From the IMG/VR virus record IMGVR_UViG_3300044635_000883, positions 1 through 21,692 of that record: a DNA stretch of 21,692 bases; one strand, 5' to 3'. Under the pieces are notes generated by a model, which made no database searches, had not been told where the DNA came from, and saw only the letters and a program-made list of their open reading frames with translations. This stretch comes from a virus. Each line of letters starts with the position of its first letter. The stretch's first letter is position 1. Below are positions 5,630-11,991 of the stretch, piece after piece. Made by a program: the position numbers and the translations under genes.

Positions 5630-7994
5630 GTGGCTGTGTATTATCTATTAACTTAAAATATCTCCCTTTGTGGTCAACTTCTTTTATAAACTCAAATCCT
5701 TTAAAATCTGCATAAAAAGCTACCCACTTTAAAAAAGTTTTAATACTTAAATCGCGGTAGTTTTTATACTCATCCAAAAATATTTCTAATATATCTTTAT
5801 TATAAATGCGAGTATTTACCTTTAAATTATCATCATTAACCCAATCGTAAAAATCTTTTGTTGTTGCAGAAATCAAGCGTTTTGCATCTGCGTTAATACT
5901 TACCGTTGAGCTTAAACCGTTGTTTAAAAATAGTTGTATATTTTTAATCATGTAGTTGTCAAATTTATGCCAATCTTCCAAGCTCCAGCTATCAAAAAGC
6001 AATCTTCCGTATTCAGTTAAAGGATTTCTGTTATTATTAAAATATTGAAAAAACTCTATTTCATGCCTTCGTCTTTCGTGACTGTTACCGGTCCCATTTA
6101 TTACATAGTTTGTAGTTATTATAATTTTTGGACTCCTGTCAAAAGGAATAAATATTTCATCTTTATTTTTTCTATTAACTGTAATACCTTCGGTAATAAG
6201 TGAGAATAGCTGCTCAAAGTTAAAGTTCTTTTTAACATCATCAAAAGCCAATATTTGAGTGTCAAGATTAACGCGCTGATAAACAAAATCTGATTTTTTA
6301 GGATCAAAAACCTTACCGTCTATTTTTACTACCTTTCTAAAGTTGTTAAGTGCTGTCAGCATCAAAGATTTACCGCTTCCACCGTTCGGATTATCGTCAA
6401 TTTCCTGATCATTTAAAATAATAGCTTTTTGATCTGTTTTGTCTTTAAAGGTATGCAATAAATAGCCTATTGTACTTTCAAGTGCAAAAATTCTTTGCTC
6501 TTCATTGTTGCTTACTTTTTTAACGAAATCCTGAAAGTCATTAGTATAATTGTCAAGCTCTTTAAATTCCCTATTTATAATTTGATTTTCCCATATGTAT
6601 CCCGGAGCGTCAATATACTGTAAAACTTCGGTGTTTTGTTTAGTAACTTTTACAACTCTATTTTTAAAAGGTATGTAGCTCGTTTCTTTATCATCATGCA
6701 GCATTAAAAGATTTATACTGTCAATCATGTTTAAATGCTTATCAGTAAATAAATAAGGTGATTTGCTGCAATAGTTCCAAACATTAATAATCTTTTTTTC
6801 AAGCAAATAATCAAGAACAAAGTCTTTTATCTGTGATACACTGCTTATTCTTACTTTATTTTCTTTTACTCTAACAAATGTAGGCTCTTGGCTGTTTTCC
6901 GGGTAATATTTAAGAAATCCATTTTTAGCAAGGAAACAGGCATATTTATAAGGATCTATGTTTATGTGTTCTTTTCCTGCTTTATCTGTTTTTATAGTCC
7001 AAAATATCGCGTCTGCATCACTTAATGTTTCTTTTATTTCTTCAATTACATCCTCATTAATATTTAGTTCTTTTGATATTATTTCAGATGTAATACCATT
7101 TTTTAATTTATTACTTACTTTATTTACTTTTTCATAATCTTCAAAATATTTACTTTTAAATGTTCTTTGTTTATATGCTGAACGCACAGCGCTTTTACAT
7201 TCTGATTCAGGCATATCATCATTAATTATATTATTATTAATGTAATTAAATGCCGTTTCTTGGTCTATTCCATACTCGCAAAAAGCTCCTGCAAGATCAA
7301 AAATATAATTATTTCTTTGCCCAGGTGTATAGTCTTTTTTCCAATTAAACTTTAATATTAAGTCAATCTTTTTTTGTTCATTATCTAGAATAATTGTAGG
7401 CTCTTTCTCAATAAATTTAAATCCTTTATCCTCTTTAATATCCTTAAATATTTCAGCGTTTGGATTGTAATAAATTTTAGGATCATAACTTTCAAAACAA
7501 ACACGGCTAACATTGCCACAGCTATCGTCAAAATTATCAATATTGATGTAGTTTTTGTATGCTTTAAAGCGTCTTGTATGCTCATCTTTATTACTTTTTG
7601 GTATTCTAACTAAAACCTTTAAACCGTAACCTGAAGGACTAATAAATACCATTAAAGTGTATTTATCTTTTATTAAAATATTTCTTGCTTTTACAAGCTC
7701 AATGATGCTGGTGTAGTGGTCAAAATCAAAAACACAAAGTCCGCTATGTTCAATTAAGCTGTTATCATTACGGTGGCTGAAGGTACCGTTAAATAATATT
7801 GCAGGCAGTTGTTTTTTAAGCTCGTTGATTTCCTCTTTATTGCTTGAGCTTCTGATTTTTTCAATTATTTCAACTGTTTGTTTGCTTCCATTCTTAATTC
7901 TTTCATATACTTCTAATAAAGAAAGATTAAATGGTGTTTCTTTAGTTTTAAAAAGACTTTTAAATACCGAAATTGTTGGGTTAAATTCATTCAT
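5601..7994 (-). CDS. Primase-helicase (VirE_N/BT4734-like primase, PriCT-like linker, SF3/D5-like helicase)
   Basis: A 797-aa replication protein. Residues ~10-185 match the VirE_N/BT4734-type primase-like domain of Bacteroidota elements, with HSGLCVFDFDHY (83-94, metal-binding Asp pair) and ISPSGYGLKVLVRIP (118-132). Residues ~224-275 (TPGQRNNYIFDLAGAFCEYG) are a PriCT-like helical module. The C-terminal part is an SF3/D5-type ATPase: Walker A NGGSGKS (537-543), Walker B ILAFDDV (581-587), sensor IIITTNY (624-630) and an arginine-rich motif ERRRHEIEF (640-648). It should unwind DNA at the replication fork and prime synthesis. The last residues HDDSDAIPF mimic an SSB C-terminal tail. It is the main gene of the operon that starts at the promoter near 8403. 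Complete; ATG at 7994. Confidence 0.9.
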   Translation of the reverse strand: MNEFNPTISVFKSLFKTKETPFNLSLLEVYERIKNGSKQTVEIIEKIRSSSNKEEINELKKQLPAILFNGTFSHRNDNSLIEHSGLCVFDFDHYTSIIELVKARNILIKDKYTLMVFISPSGYGLKVLVRIPKSNKDEHTRRFKAYKNYINIDNFDDSCGNVSRVCFESYDPKIYYNPNAEIFKDIKEDKGFKFIEKEPTIILDNEQKKIDLILKFNWKKDYTPGQRNNYIFDLAGAFCEYGIDQETAFNYINNNIINDDMPESECKSAVRSAYKQRTFKSKYFEDYEKVNKVSNKLKNGITSEIISKELNINEDVIEEIKETLSDADAIFWTIKTDKAGKEHINIDPYKYACFLAKNGFLKYYPENSQEPTFVRVKENKVRISSVSQIKDFVLDYLLEKKIINVWNYCSKSPYLFTDKHLNMIDSINLLMLHDDKETSYIPFKNRVVKVTKQNTEVLQYIDAPGYIWENQIINREFKELDNYTNDFQDFVKKVSNNEEQRIFALESTIGYLLHTFKDKTDQKAIILNDQEIDDNPNGGSGKSLMLTALNNFRKVVKIDGKVFDPKKSDFVYQRVNLDTQILAFDDVKKNFNFEQLFSLITEGITVNRKNKDEIFIPFDRSPKIIITTNYVINGTGNSHERRRHEIEFFQYFNNNRNPLTEYGRLLFDSWSLEDWHKFDNYMIKNIQLFLNNGLSSTVSINADAKRLISATTKDFYDWVNDDNLKVNTRIYNKDILEIFLDEYKNYRDLSIKTFLKWVAFYADFKGFEFIKEVDHKGRYFKLIDNTQPHDDSDAIPF

Positions 7995-7996
7995 AA

Positions 7997-8299
7997 TTAA
8001 AAAATATTATGTTCTACATTTTCTGACACTTCGTTTAATTCTTCCCAAATCATTTCAGCGCATTTTTGATCATAATAATTATATTTATTCCACCATATTT
8101 CTAAACATCCTTTATAATCATTAATTTTCACAATGTTTATTGTTTTAGAAAATTTATTATAACAATAAAAAGCATATAAAAAAACTACAATTCTTTGTAT
8201 CCTAAATTCTTCATCATTTAAAATTTCAATGTTTTCAATTGCTGTTTTAAAACTTTCGCTGATTTGTTCCAAAAAAGTTTCTTCAATTTTTTTTGTCAT
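7997..8299 (-). CDS. Hypothetical protein upstream of the primase gene (100 aa)
   Basis: An acidic, aromatic-rich helical protein beginning MTKKIEETFLEQISESFK and ending ELNEVSENVEHNIF, with a hydrophobic centre IQRIVVFLYAFYCYNKF. I chose the ATG at 8299. The frame stays open up to a TTG at 8353, but that would place the N-terminus inside an attenuator-like hairpin of the leader. It ends 2 nt before the primase ATG, so the two are cotranslated or coupled. It is the first gene after the promoter at 8403-8433. No family recognised; a primase accessory factor or early host-takeover protein are both possible. Confidence 0.7.
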   Translation of the reverse strand: MTKKIEETFLEQISESFKTAIENIEILNDEEFRIQRIVVFLYAFYCYNKFSKTINIVKINDYKGCLEIWWNKYNYYDQKCAEMIWEELNEVSENVEHNIF

Positions 8300-8310
8300 A
8301 GTTGTTAAAT

Positions 8311-8397
8311 AAAAAACCCCTGAAAATTGTGGCAACCACTCCACGCATTCCAAGGGCTGTGTTTATACACAAAATCTTTTGGCAGGTGGTTGAACTG
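8311..8397 (-). promoter_or_regulatory. Structured 5' leader with attenuator-like terminator hairpin
   Basis: Between the promoter and the ATG at 8299 the predicted transcript contains three potential hairpins: GCAG...CTGC holding CAACCAC in its loop; TGTGT-TTAT-ACACA as read on the plus strand (8358-8362/8367-8371); and CCCTTG (8356-8351) pairing with CAGGGG (8322-8317), followed directly by TTTTTT (8316-8311), which is terminator-like. Inside the third hairpin lies GTGGTTG (8339-8333), the exact complement of CAACCAC (8392-8386) in the first, so the leader can adopt a competing fold. I recognise no named riboswitch. Confidence 0.45.
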
Positions 8398-8402
8398 CTC
8401 CG

Positions 8403-8433
8403 CAAATATATAAATACTTTTTTAAAAAACAAA
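8403..8433 (-). promoter_or_regulatory. Bacteroidota-type promoter for the primase operon
   Basis: On the minus strand TTTG (8433-8430) is followed after exactly 19 nt by TATATTTG (8410-8403), matching the Bacteroidota consensus TTTG-N19-TAnnTTTG. Transcription should start near 8397 and read leftwards through a ~98-nt leader into the 100-aa gene and the primase gene. The promoter lies directly next to a phased repeat array (8437 onward). Confidence 0.75.
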
Positions 8434-8436
8434 AAG

Positions 8437-8639
8437 CGTGACGGAAATATTTTATTCGTGACGGAAATTTTTAAAGCGCGACGAAAATTTATTTTATCGT
8501 AACGCTGTAAATTATTGATTTACAAGTATTTAATTAAAAGCGCGACGATATTACGCAAATTTTTCAAAAATCTTGCATACCCATACTTTTACAATTACAA
8601 ATTTAAGTCATAGGGCAAATTTTCCGTAACATCGTAACG
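8437..8639. repeat. Helically phased array of CGTNACG-type sites (iterons or operators, possible origin)
   Basis: This occupies most of the ~320-nt gene-free stretch 8354-8673. Heptamers CGTGACG, CGTGACG, CGCGACG, CGTAACG, CGCGACG and CGTAACG begin at 8437, 8457, 8477, 8498, 8541 and 8633, with a near-match CGTAACA at 8625. The first steps are 20, 20 and 21 nt, then 43 and 84 (about two and four times 21), so the sites lie on one face of the helix. The first three share the longer core CG(T/C)GACG(G/A)AAAT. The array begins 4 nt upstream of the promoter's -33 element. It could bind an activator or repressor, or serve as replication iterons beside the primase gene. Which of these applies is not decided by sequence. 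Confidence 0.6.
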
Positions 8640-8646
8640 CATCAAT

Positions 8647-8669
8647 AAAAAAGCCTGCATTAAGCAGGC
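8647..8669 (-). terminator. Intrinsic terminator of the replication/recombination operon
   Basis: On the minus strand GCCTGC (8669-8664) and GCAGGC (8658-8653) form a perfect 6-bp GC-rich stem with a 5-nt loop, followed by TTTTTT (8652-8647). It lies 4 nt after the stop of the 72-aa gene, closing the operon that begins at the 13252-13282 promoter. Confidence 0.85.
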
Positions 8670-8673
8670 CATT

Positions 8674-8892
8674 TTAAAGATTCTCCAAGTGATATAAAAC
8701 CTCATCGTAATATTTAATATGATGATATTTACCATAATTACCTTCCCATTCTTTCTCAAAATGCGTTAAAAATTCATTGATAGTAAACCTACCGATGTTA
8801 ATTGCCAGCTTGTGATTTAGTTCGTGGTTATCGGTATAAACCAGCTTGTAGGCTTCGTCATAGATTTGCTGCGCTCTTGTTAGTGGTGTCAT
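8674..8892 (-). CDS. Hypothetical protein (72 aa), last gene of the replication operon
   Basis: A small helical protein, MTPLTRAQQIYDEAYKLVY at the start and IKYYDEVLYHLENL at the end, rich in Tyr and His. Its ATG overlaps the stop of the nuclease gene (ATGA). A terminator follows its stop immediately. I do not recognise a family. Confidence 0.75.
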   Translation of the reverse strand: MTPLTRAQQIYDEAYKLVYTDNHELNHKLAINIGRFTINEFLTHFEKEWEGNYGKYHHIKYYDEVLYHLENL

Positions 8893-9344
8893 AATGTATT
8901 AAAAAAGTTATAAAATGTTTCAAAATCTTTTGCTATAAAATAAATGCCGCCTGATCTTTCGATGGTTGCTTGATAGTCCTTTTGTGCATCGCTTTGCCTA
9001 TCCTTACCTATCTTAACCTCAATCTTAACAGATTTGCCTTTTATTGTTGCTGATATGTCAGCCGTTCCATTTGTACCCGTTCCAGGAATGTATTGCCCGC
9101 TTCCGATGTTTATGGTTTGCCCTAAAACATTCTTTACTTGCTTACGCTTGTCGATATAACGCCCAGTGTTACTAATTCTTTCAGCTTGGTATCCCATAAG
9201 CTCAATGTATTTTATGATGCTTTTGGTGAGATCATTTGCTGTTTTATCTTTGAATTTTGGGCGTGGAATGGCATAATCGGGCATTAATGACATAGCCCTC
9301 AATTTATTGAAGGCCATGTCGTTTAATATTTGTAAAGCTGTCAT
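8889..9344 (-). CDS. VRR-NUC-like (PD-(D/E)XK) nuclease
   Basis: The C-terminal half carries the core of a restriction-endonuclease-like fold: GTADISATI (D96), KIEVKIG (E109 and K111) and then a helix DRQSDAQKDYQATIERSGGIYFIA, where Gln117 and Gln121 match the usual post-motif glutamines. This order (GxxD, ExK, QxxxQ, GG.Y.i) is typical of VRR-NUC and related phage Holliday-junction or flap nucleases. The N-terminal ~45 residues (RPKFKDKTANDLTKSIIKYIEL) are helical and basic. At 151 aa it is a stand-alone nuclease domain. It probably processes recombination or replication intermediates together with the ERF annealing protein encoded upstream. ATG starts immediately after the stop of the SSB-tailed gene. 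Confidence 0.8.
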   Translation of the reverse strand: MTALQILNDMAFNKLRAMSLMPDYAIPRPKFKDKTANDLTKSIIKYIELMGYQAERISNTGRYIDKRKQVKNVLGQTINIGSGQYIPGTGTNGTADISATIKGKSVKIEVKIGKDRQSDAQKDYQATIERSGGIYFIAKDFETFYNFFNTL

Positions 9345-9584
9345 TTAGAATGGCATATCATTAATTGTAGGGTTAACCTCTTTAGGTGTTGCGCTTTCCT
9401 GCTTCACATAAGGCGGATTGAATGCAGCACTAAAATAGCTAGTTCCTGCCTTGCTTGTTTTAAGCCATAAAGATATCTCAAGCTCTTTACCGTCAACATT
9501 TACCTTGCCGCGGTAATCAGGCTGTGTTTCTTTTGTTTTCTTGTCGTTTTTGAAGATAGCTCCTGTGTTAATTTTTGTTTCCAT
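9345..9584 (-). CDS. Small ssDNA-binding-like protein with SSB-type acidic tail
   Basis: A 79-aa protein: METKINTGAIFKNDKK at the N-terminus, then DYRGKVNVDGKELEISLWLK and SKAGTSYFSAAF, which are beta strands of a small OB-like or DUF736-like fold, and a linker leading to the end VNPTINDMPF. The ending D-M-P-F resembles the DDIPF tail by which SSB recruits replication and repair proteins. I infer a single-strand DNA-binding role from this plus its place between recombination genes; the fold itself is not proven. It shares an 18-nt leader motif and its first codons (ATGGAAACA) with the DUF6948-like gene. Confidence 0.65.
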   Translation of the reverse strand: METKINTGAIFKNDKKTKETQPDYRGKVNVDGKELEISLWLKTSKAGTSYFSAAFNPPYVKQESATPKEVNPTINDMPF

Positions 9585-9585
9585 T

Positions 9586-9603
9586 TTGTTTAGTTATTTA
9601 TTG
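9586..9603 (-). repeat. Leader repeat copy 1 (18 nt)
   Basis: TTGTTTAGTTATTTATTG on the plus strand, i.e. an A-rich leader 1 nt upstream of the ATG of the SSB-tailed gene. An identical 18-mer precedes the DUF6948-like gene. In Bacteroidota, A-rich leaders replace Shine-Dalgarno sites, so this may be a translation-initiation element. Confidence 0.6.
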
Positions 9604-9627
9604 GTTAGTGTTTGATTTAAATTATTT

Positions 9628-9780
9628 TTATTCATCTCCATATCCATCTCCATGTCCATACCCTTCTCCATGTCCATTTCCATTTCCATATCCATCTCCA
9701 TCTCCATCTCCATTTCCATCTCCATATCCATATCCATCTCCATCTCCATAAGAAAAATAAATTTTAATTAACTTTTCCAT
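9628..9780 (-). CDS. G-x dipeptide repeat protein (50 aa)
   Basis: ATG at 9780 opens a frame MEKLIKIYFSYGDGDGYG followed by about 20 G-x dipeptides where x is D, Y, N, H or E, ending GYGDE. The N-terminal 10 residues are a short hydrophobic-basic segment. Proteins with a short leader and a long (YGDG)n-type tail occur in Bacteroidota and their phages; the role is unknown to me. The D/H/N/E-rich glycine repeat might bind cations or form an unstructured linker. It overlaps the DUF6948-like gene's end by 13 nt. A second frame through the same DNA is also open (9594-9749) and would give a Met-Glu/Met-Asp repeat, so the coding frame is likely but not certain. Confidence 0.6.
   Translation of the reverse strand: MEKLIKIYFSYGDGDGYGYGDGNGDGDGDGYGNGNGHGEGYGHGDGYGDE
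9631..9750. repeat. Imperfect 6-bp tandem repeat (GGANAT)n
   Basis: About 20 consecutive hexamers of the form CCATNT/TCCATN on the plus strand (GGANAT on the minus strand), varying at one or two positions. It encodes the G-x dipeptides. Being a multiple of 3, copy-number change by slippage would leave the frame intact. Confidence 0.9.
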
Positions 9781-10100
9781 ATTTTCATTGATTTTAACTG
9801 TTTAGCAGCTTTTTCACTTATTGGTATTATTTCAATCGCAACTAATTCTATTAAATCAACAATTACAGAAGGTTTACATTTTTCAGGATATAAACTGCCT
9901 TCCATTGCTAATTGACTTAAATCCATTGCTCCTGCCCATTCTCTAATCCTTTGCGCTTGTATTAATATTACTTCAATACCTGCAAGAGTTGATTCTCTTT
10001 TTTTAAGATAACCAAAATGAACTCCTGCGCTGTAAGTTCTTATCATTACATAAGGTAAGCCATCTGTTGAGGTTTCATTTTTAAAAGATTCTGTTTCCAT
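9768..10100 (-). CDS. DUF6948-like phage protein
   Basis: A 110-aa protein whose central part VMIRTYSAGVHFGYLKKR (residues 18-35), then GIEVILIQAQRIREWAGAMDL and the ending IELVAIEIIPISEKA, matches what I know of the DUF6948 family: 'VRTYSAGVh.G.l.....E..L..ArRlw.W.GA..L...A..G......A.EIIP...A'. These proteins are widespread in tailed phages and of unknown function; the fold is probably a small beta-barrel. It follows the MazG-like gene and shares an 18-nt leader with the SSB-tailed gene. Confidence 0.75.
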   Translation of the reverse strand: METESFKNETSTDGLPYVMIRTYSAGVHFGYLKKRESTLAGIEVILIQAQRIREWAGAMDLSQLAMEGSLYPEKCKPSVIVDLIELVAIEIIPISEKAAKQLKSMKIWKS

Positions 10101-10102
10101 AA

Positions 10103-10120
10103 TTGTTTAGTTATTTATTG
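10103..10120 (-). repeat. Leader repeat copy 2 (18 nt)
   Basis: Identical to the 18-mer at 9586-9603, here 2 nt upstream of the ATG of the DUF6948-like gene. Both genes also begin ATGGAAACA, so similarity extends through the start codon. Confidence 0.6.
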
Positions 10121-10121
10121 A

Positions 10122-10403
10122 TTAATCTTTGATAAATACTCCGTTTTCGGTTTTTCCTTTACGGTCTTTTATTTGATAATACGCAACTTCTAAAGCTCCG
10201 TTGTAATCAATGTCCAATTGTTTTGAAAGTATGATTAAAACCACTTGAATGTCTCCTATCGCGTCAATCATATCAAGTTTATTGTTTTTAGTTATGGCGG
10301 AGCTTAGCTCGCCAATTTCCTCAACCAGCTTGATAAATTGCTTGTGCGGATCTCCGGGTAGTAAGTTTCTTTCTTTTGCCCATTGTAATATTTTAGCATC
10401 CAT
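10122..10403 (-). CDS. MazG-like nucleotide pyrophosphohydrolase
   Basis: A 93-aa all-alpha protein with the MazG-type metal-binding pattern: KLVEEIGELSSAI (E28, E29, E32) and, one helix later, DMIDAIGDIQVVLI (D47, D51). This ExxE...ExxD-like arrangement binds Mg2+ and hydrolyses NTPs or dNTPs to monophosphates. Phages use such enzymes to adjust nucleotide pools or to remove (p)ppGpp-like or modified nucleotides. It begins MDAKILQWAKERNLL, a usual start for small MazG-like proteins. It overlaps the preceding related gene by 11 nt. Confidence 0.85.
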   Translation of the reverse strand: MDAKILQWAKERNLLPGDPHKQFIKLVEEIGELSSAITKNNKLDMIDAIGDIQVVLIILSKQLDIDYNGALEVAYYQIKDRKGKTENGVFIKD

Positions 10404-10596
10404 AAAATTGCTCCCTTCTTTTAATTGATTTAATTTTTTCTAAATATAATATAGCGTCCATTAACTCTTCTTGTAAGTGATTTAAAAAGTCATCTGTGTT
10501 GTTTTCTTCCAATGTAATGCCATACTTTTTAATACCTACTTCAGAGCGCTGCTCGAATTTAGCTATTACTTGTTGAACTATTTTGTCTTTCTTCAT
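10393..10596 (-). CDS. Small all-alpha NTP-PPase-like protein (67 aa)
   Basis: The product contains VIAKFEQRSEVGIKKYGITL (residues 10-29) and then DDFLNHLQEELMDAILYLEK (35-54). The pattern 'f..R...G..kYG.tl......L.hl.EE..Da..Y..k' is common in short phage proteins adjacent to MazG-like genes and resembles half of an all-alpha NTP pyrophosphatase (E43, E44, D47). It may act as a nucleotide-binding partner of the next gene or alone as a dimer. Function inferred from motif and adjacency. Confidence 0.7.
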   Translation of the reverse strand: MKKDKIVQQVIAKFEQRSEVGIKKYGITLEENNTDDFLNHLQEELMDAILYLEKIKSIKRREQFYGC

Positions 10597-10882
10597 TTTG
10601 TTTATCTATTATATCTTGCATTTCTTTGCGTAAATAATCACATACTTCATGAATAGCATCGGTTATGTTATCCGTAAACTCTTGCTCTGATAGCGTTTGT
10701 TTTGAGTCTATTTCCATAATGCTTAACCAATGTTCAGCGGCTTTTTGCATGTTGCTAAACGCTAACTTTTGCCTATGTCTAAACGCACCGTTTAACATTC
10801 TTGTTTGTTCCGTGGCTGCCTTAAACAAGGCCACCAAAATGTTTATTTCAATGGCCGGATTTATTTTTTTAACATCTTCCAT
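10559..10882 (-). CDS. Hypothetical protein (107 aa)
   Basis: An all-alpha protein: residues 12-30 EINILVALFKAATEQTRML, then RHRQKLAFSNMQKAAEHWLSIME and a C-terminal helix VCDYLRKEMQDIIDKQNEERQN. It has an amphipathic, probably oligomeric look without catalytic motifs. It overlaps its downstream neighbour by 38 nt and the upstream 58-aa gene by 14 nt. I do not recognise a family. Confidence 0.7.
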   Translation of the reverse strand: MEDVKKINPAIEINILVALFKAATEQTRMLNGAFRHRQKLAFSNMQKAAEHWLSIMEIDSKQTLSEQEFTDNITDAIHEVCDYLRKEMQDIIDKQNEERQNSSTSNS

Positions 10883-11045
10883 TTGTCGAGCCGCATTTAC
10901 ATGATTGATAAAATTTGTGACCTTTGATGCATACCGTGTAATCTACGCCACTCGGGCGCATCTTGTCACGGTGTTGTTTTTGAAAGAGCCATTTGTCAAA
11001 CTTAATTATGGCTCTAAAGATGTAAAAATAAAGAATTTTTTTCAT
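10869..11045 (-). CDS. Small Cys-rich protein (58 aa)
   Basis: ATG at 11045 overlaps the stop of the Gp157-like gene (ATGA) and the frame ends 14 nt into the next gene, so it fills an otherwise empty 160-nt gap. The product begins MKKILYFYIFRAIIKFDKWL, a hydrophobic-basic segment, and ends CKCGSTNGRC with four cysteines in total (C39, C49, C51, C58) and a His at 42, which could bind a zinc ion. Function unknown. The DNA also contains AGAGCCAT...ATGGCTCT inverted arms within this gene. Confidence 0.65.
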   Translation of the reverse strand: MKKILYFYIFRAIIKFDKWLFQKQHRDKMRPSGVDYTVCIKGHKFYQSCKCGSTNGRC

Positions 11046-11518
11046 TTGATTTGCAAATTTTGATTAATAATTAACCTTGCACCAAGCACCTCTTTACCTT
11101 CTTTAATAGCTTGTTTAATAGCCACTTTGTCAGGCGTTATGGTTGTTTTAATTGTGCAGTATTCTTGATCTACAACCTCATCACATTCAATGCTTTCAGA
11201 TTTTCTGAATGATAGCTTAAATGTTGGTGCTTTTACCTCTGTGATTCCAAATAACTGCATTGCGTCACTAATATTGTTTTTCAGCTTATCTATTGCACTT
11301 GTACGAGCTTTTTTAAGCGCGTTTAATCGCTTTATTTCATTATCTAATATTTCGCATTCACTTTCAAAAGTTTTAATTACATAACCGTAATTAATAGCCT
11401 TTTCTTGTAAGTTAGCTTCAGTTATTTGTAATTGTTGTTCAAGTTCCGTTGTTAATTCACCTTCTGCAAGTTCTTGAGCTATGTTCAAGTATTCTTGTTT
11501 AATGTTAAATAGATTCAT
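11042..11518 (-). CDS. Siphovirus Gp157-like protein
   Basis: A 158-aa protein with a long helical N-terminal two-thirds (IKQEYLNIAQELAEGELTTE and IKTFESECEILDNEIKRLNA, then a basic coiled coil LKKARTSAIDKLKNNISDAM) followed by a beta-rich end, FKLSFRKSESIECDEVVD and TTITPDKVAIKQAIKEGKEV. The phrases 'K..tf.l..rkS.svei.....iP....', 'pdK..IK.aik.G..v.Ga.l' are characteristic of the Siphovirus Gp157 family, found in phage recombination/replication clusters and often next to annealing proteins. Its role is not established. It follows ERF with a 14-nt overlap, consistent with a common function. Confidence 0.85.
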   Translation of the reverse strand: MNLFNIKQEYLNIAQELAEGELTTELEQQLQITEANLQEKAINYGYVIKTFESECEILDNEIKRLNALKKARTSAIDKLKNNISDAMQLFGITEVKAPTFKLSFRKSESIECDEVVDQEYCTIKTTITPDKVAIKQAIKEGKEVLGARLIINQNLQIK

Positions 11519-11972
11519 AATAAGCCTCCATTTCTTTGGTTAATGTATAGTGTTGTTTTATTTGGTTAATTGTAAAGTTGCCTTTTTTAGCCTTTTCGAT
11601 GTTTTCTTTTGTTGCTAATGGTTTGCCAGCAGTTAAATTCGCATCATCATCATCAATTTCAAGCGCTAAAAGTGAACAGATGGTATATCTTCTGAAATAA
11701 CTGATAGCACTACCAAGCGCCTGAGGCTGTAAACCTTGCGGCATAGGTATGAACGAGCTTAATTCGTTCTTACCGTCACTTATTACCGTGCCGATTCCGC
11801 GTTCGTCAATCGGTTGTGTTATTAATAAACCTACTTCATTTAATATCGGTTTTACTTCTGATAAAACTTGTTTTAAAGTGGCATAAGTGTTTTTAAAGTG
11901 AGGATTTTTAGCATCCTTTTTAATAACCTGAATTTTCATTTGAAATTCAAGCAGTTTTTTAGTTAGTTCCAT
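11505..11972 (-). CDS. erf: ERF-family single-strand annealing protein
   Basis: A 155-aa protein with the ERF core: KNPHFKNTYATLKQVLSEVK (residues 22-41), VGLLITQPI, then QALGSAISYFRRYTICSLLA (84-103) and a conserved acidic end of the core, LEIDDDDAN. 'NP.F...YA.l..v......' and 'GSa.sY.rRY.l...l.l...dDDa' define the ERF superfamily, which binds single-stranded DNA and anneals complementary strands in phage recombination and genome circularisation. The C-terminal extension KKGNFTINQIKQHYTLTKEM is variable in the family. It has its own promoter (11997-12027) and leads ERF, Gp157-like, MazG-like and nuclease genes. Confidence 0.9.
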   Translation of the reverse strand: MELTKKLLEFQMKIQVIKKDAKNPHFKNTYATLKQVLSEVKPILNEVGLLITQPIDERGIGTVISDGKNELSSFIPMPQGLQPQALGSAISYFRRYTICSLLALEIDDDDANLTAGKPLATKENIEKAKKGNFTINQIKQHYTLTKEMEAYYESI

Positions 11973-11991
11973 AGTGTTTTAAAATTTAGTG

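Noticed and set aside
7997-8353. TTG start at 8353 for the 100-aa protein
   Set aside because: It would begin in the terminator-like hairpin of the leader; ATG at 8299 is a better start.
8437-8512. CRISPR-like direct repeats
   Set aside because: Repeat units are only 7-11 nt with ~13-nt spacing and no cas genes; they fit protein-binding sites better.
9594-9749. Met-acid repeat ORF as the real gene
   Set aside because: Possible, but the G-x frame has a longer, familiar N-terminus and better spacing; kept only as a note.
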